Below the pieces are notes generated by a model. The model worked only from the letters and a program-made list of their open reading frames with translations. It was not told where the DNA came from and ran no database searches. This document shows positions 5,784-7,696 of a stretch of DNA of 7,696 nt, in pieces. Within the stretch, counting starts at the first letter, position 1. Each line of letters begins with the position of its first letter. The translations under genes were made by a program, and so were the position numbers. The DNA is from Bizionia sp. (GTDB taxonomy: Bacteria > Bacteroidota > Bacteroidia > Flavobacteriales > Flavobacteriaceae): assembly GCA_018067115.1 (NCBI GenBank), contig JAGPVI010000114.1, positions 1 to 7,696 of the forward strand, given 5' to 3'.

Positions 5784-7696
5784 TTATGGTTTTACAGCTT
5801 CTACTAAATCTAATAAATCCATATTTACTAGCGTTGTAAATATACCATAATTTACAGTGACTTTATTTTTTTCAATTTTATCTATACTCCCTACAGAGCG
5901 ACCATCTTGCATTCTTACGCGATCCCCAACCTTAAAAACAGGTCTTGGTTTTTCTACTATAACAGCCTTTTCTTTTGCTTTCTTTTTCTTTTCACGGATA
6001 ACTTCTACCGTTTTCTCTGCTTCTTTTTTTACCTGAGTAACTTTCGCTTTAGTGATCTTTTTCTCTTTAGCAGTTACCTTTTTTCGTTTAGAGTTTTCTA
6101 TTTGCACCAATTTAAAAAGCTCTGCCATTAATTCTTTCTTCTTATTATTTTCAAAGAAGCTCTCGGCGATATCATTTACTTTTTGTCCTAAGTAAATTAA
6201 GCGTTGATTGTCGTCATATAATTCTTGGTAGCTTTCTAGCTTTTTCTGAATTTTCTCATTAATCCCCTCAAGCTTATCTGCTTCTGTACGTTTTTTCTTT
6301 TCGTTTATTTTTAGAGATTCCGATGTTTTTTCTAATCGCGAGCGCTCCTTTTGAAGCTTCGCAATGGTAGCATCAAAACGTACTTTACTACGTTCTATTT
6401 TCTTTTTCGCCCTGTTTACTAAACTATAAGGAATTCCGTTTTTTTGCGCAACTTCAAAGGTAAACGAACTTCCCGGTTGCCCCAATGCTAAACGATACAT
6501 AGGCTCTAGTGTACGCTCGTTAAACATCATGTTTGCGTTAATCATTTCTGGCTTTTCGCTAGCCAGAATTTTTAAATTTGCATAATGTGTGGTAATGATT
6601 CCGAAAGCATTTCGAGCATAAAACTCCTCTAAAAACGTTTCTGCCAAAGCGCCTCCCAATTCTGGATCGGATCCCGTACCAAATTCATCAATTAAAAACA
6701 GGGTGTTTTTATTACATTTTTTTAAAAAGTAATTCATCTGTTTTAATCTGTAACTATACGTACTTAAATGATTCTCTATAGATTGATTATCGCCAATATC
6801 CGTTAAAATACGATCGAAAATACTAACCTTACTACGCTCGTGAACAGGAATTAATAATCCGCTTTGAAACATTAGTTGTAATAATCCTACCGTTTTAAGC
6901 GTAATACTTTTACCTCCGGCATTTGGTCCAGAGATTACAATTATACGACTCTCTTGGTCTAATTCTATGGTCTGCGGATGCGTTATTTCCTTCTTTTCTA
7001 AATTATTTAAATAGAGCAGTGGGTGATAAGCATCACGTAGATATACATTTTTTTCTTCAGTAATTTCTGGTAAAATCCCGTTTATAGAATGTGCGTATTT
7101 TGCTTTTGCTGAAATAACATCTATCTCAGTTAAAAACAACTGATAGTTTTCTATTAGCGGATAATATTCTCGTAAAAAATTAGTGAGTTGTTTTAAGACT
7201 CTAACTATTTCTTCGGTTTCTTCGTATTCTAAATTATTTAATTCTCGCGTATGTTGTAGTGTTGCTTCTGGTTCAATATAAACGATACTACCCGTTTTAC
7301 TTCCGCCCATAATAGCACCTTTTACCTTTCGGCGATACATTGCTTTTACAGCTAAAACACGCTTATTATCGACAACAGATTCTCGAATATCATCAAGATA
7401 TTCTAAACCGTGGTACATATTTAAAGCCGAGGTGAAACTAGAATTAATTTTACCTTTAAGCTTATTTATGTTTTGACGAATATCGTAAAGTAAAGGCGAT
7501 GCATTATCCTTGACATCGTTAAACCTATCAATGATAGCATCTATGGCTTCAATAAGCGCTTTGGTCACTTCTATTTGCGAGGCAAAGACGTGCAGCCCTG
7601 GGTAATAGTCTTCAAATTTCTTTAAAAATCTCACTATCTCATTACACGTTAGAGAAATAGAAACGATCTTCTTTAAACTATGAGGTTCTAGAAATG
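5784..7696 (-). CDS. mutS2: MutS2-family ATPase without Smr domain, N-terminus beyond the window
   Basis: The frame is open from the right edge to a TAA at 5786-5784 (636 complete codons visible). An in-frame GTG at 7634 is internal: the 20 codons before it encode a family-like segment (LEPHSLKKIVSISL) joining RFLKKFEDYYP. About 80-100 N-terminal residues are probably missing. Numbered from the first visible codon, there is a helical clamp/lever region (1-200), then the ABC-type ATPase with Walker A GPNAGGKS (256-263), Walker B LFLIDEFGTGSDP with Asp336-Glu337, and an H-loop His370 in TTHYANLK. A long coiled coil (about 425-520), a Lys/Glu-rich linker (about 530-585) and a KOW-like ending (586-636) follow. 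The C-terminal Smr nuclease domain of classic MutS2 is absent. MutS2 proteins act in suppression of recombination and, in Bacillus, on collided ribosomes; which applies here is unknown. It is cotranscribed with the DCC-family gene. Confidence 0.95.
   Translation of the reverse strand, partial: FLEPHSLKKIVSISLTCNEIVRFLKKFEDYYPGLHVFASQIEVTKALIEAIDAIIDRFNDVKDNASPLLYDIRQNINKLKGKINSSFTSALNMYHGLEYLDDIRESVVDNKRVLAVKAMYRRKVKGAIMGGSKTGSIVYIEPEATLQHTRELNNLEYEETEEIVRVLKQLTNFLREYYPLIENYQLFLTEIDVISAKAKYAHSINGILPEITEEKNVYLRDAYHPLLYLNNLEKKEITHPQTIELDQESRIIVISGPNAGGKSITLKTVGLLQLMFQSGLLIPVHERSKVSIFDRILTDIGDNQSIENHLSTYSYRLKQMNYFLKKCNKNTLFLIDEFGTGSDPELGGALAETFLEEFYARNAFGIITTHYANLKILASEKPEMINANMMFNERTLEPMYRLALGQPGSSFTFEVAQKNGIPYSLVNRAKKKIERSKVRFDATIAKLQKERSRLEKTSESLKINEKKKRTEADKLEGINEKIQKKLESYQELYDDNQRLIYLGQKVNDIAESFFENNKKKELMAELFKLVQIENSKRKKVTAKEKKITKAKVTQVKKEAEKTVEVIREKKKKAKEKAVIVEKPRPVFKVGDRVRMQDGRSVGSIDKIEKNKVTVNYGIFTTLVNMDLLDLVEAVKP

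Noticed and set aside
5907..6131. Phe/Leu/Tyr-rich plus-strand frame resembling a membrane protein
   Set aside because: It is antisense to the Lys/Glu-rich linker of MutS2; antisense of AAA/GAA codons reads as Phe-rich and looks falsely hydrophobic.
7632..7634. GTG at 7634 as the start of the MutS2 homologue
   Set aside because: The frame stays open to the window edge and the 20 upstream codons encode sequence typical of the family, so the GTG is an internal valine codon.

Overview
The window looks like chromosomal DNA of a low-GC Bacteroidota bacterium, most likely of the Flavobacteriaceae. The evidence is a lipoprotein with Cys-Ser-Asp-Asp-Asp after the lipobox, a signal peptide ending Ala-Thr-Ala|Gln, A-rich leaders in place of clear Shine-Dalgarno sites, a TAnnTTTG-type -7 box before aroC, and a MutS2 homologue without a Smr domain. 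The genus cannot be read from the sequence.

Layout, left to right. A surface-type lipoprotein gene runs on the minus strand off the left edge (1-662). A 115-bp divergent spacer follows. Four plus-strand genes then run in the same direction: chorismate synthase aroC (778-1839), a dicarboxylate/acidic amino acid:cation symporter (1878-3209), a two-domain 3-mercaptopyruvate-type sulfurtransferase (3264-4097), and a small TerB-like protein (4100-4435). Gaps of 38, 54 and 2 bp suggest one or two transcripts. A 600-bp gene-free region (4436-5035) comes next. It holds several inverted repeats and a 12-bp direct repeat, and its plus strand has no ATG at all. A short secreted protein of unknown function follows (5036-5281). 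A strong bidirectional terminator (5318-5352) separates it from a convergent minus-strand pair: a MutS2-family ATPase running off the right edge (5784-7696) and, 3 bp downstream, a DCC-family (DUF393) thiol-disulfide oxidoreductase-like protein (5352-5780).

Most of this is ordinary housekeeping DNA: aromatic amino acid biosynthesis, carboxylate uptake, sulfur transfer, and a MutS2 ATPase. No mobile element, CRISPR array, tRNA or rRNA was seen. The part least explained by known genes is 4436-5035. Its plus-strand ATG depletion and clustered inverted repeats make it a candidate for an undescribed structured RNA or a long leader, together with the orphan secreted ORF it precedes. That reading is inference; the repeats and the absence of ATG are directly visible.
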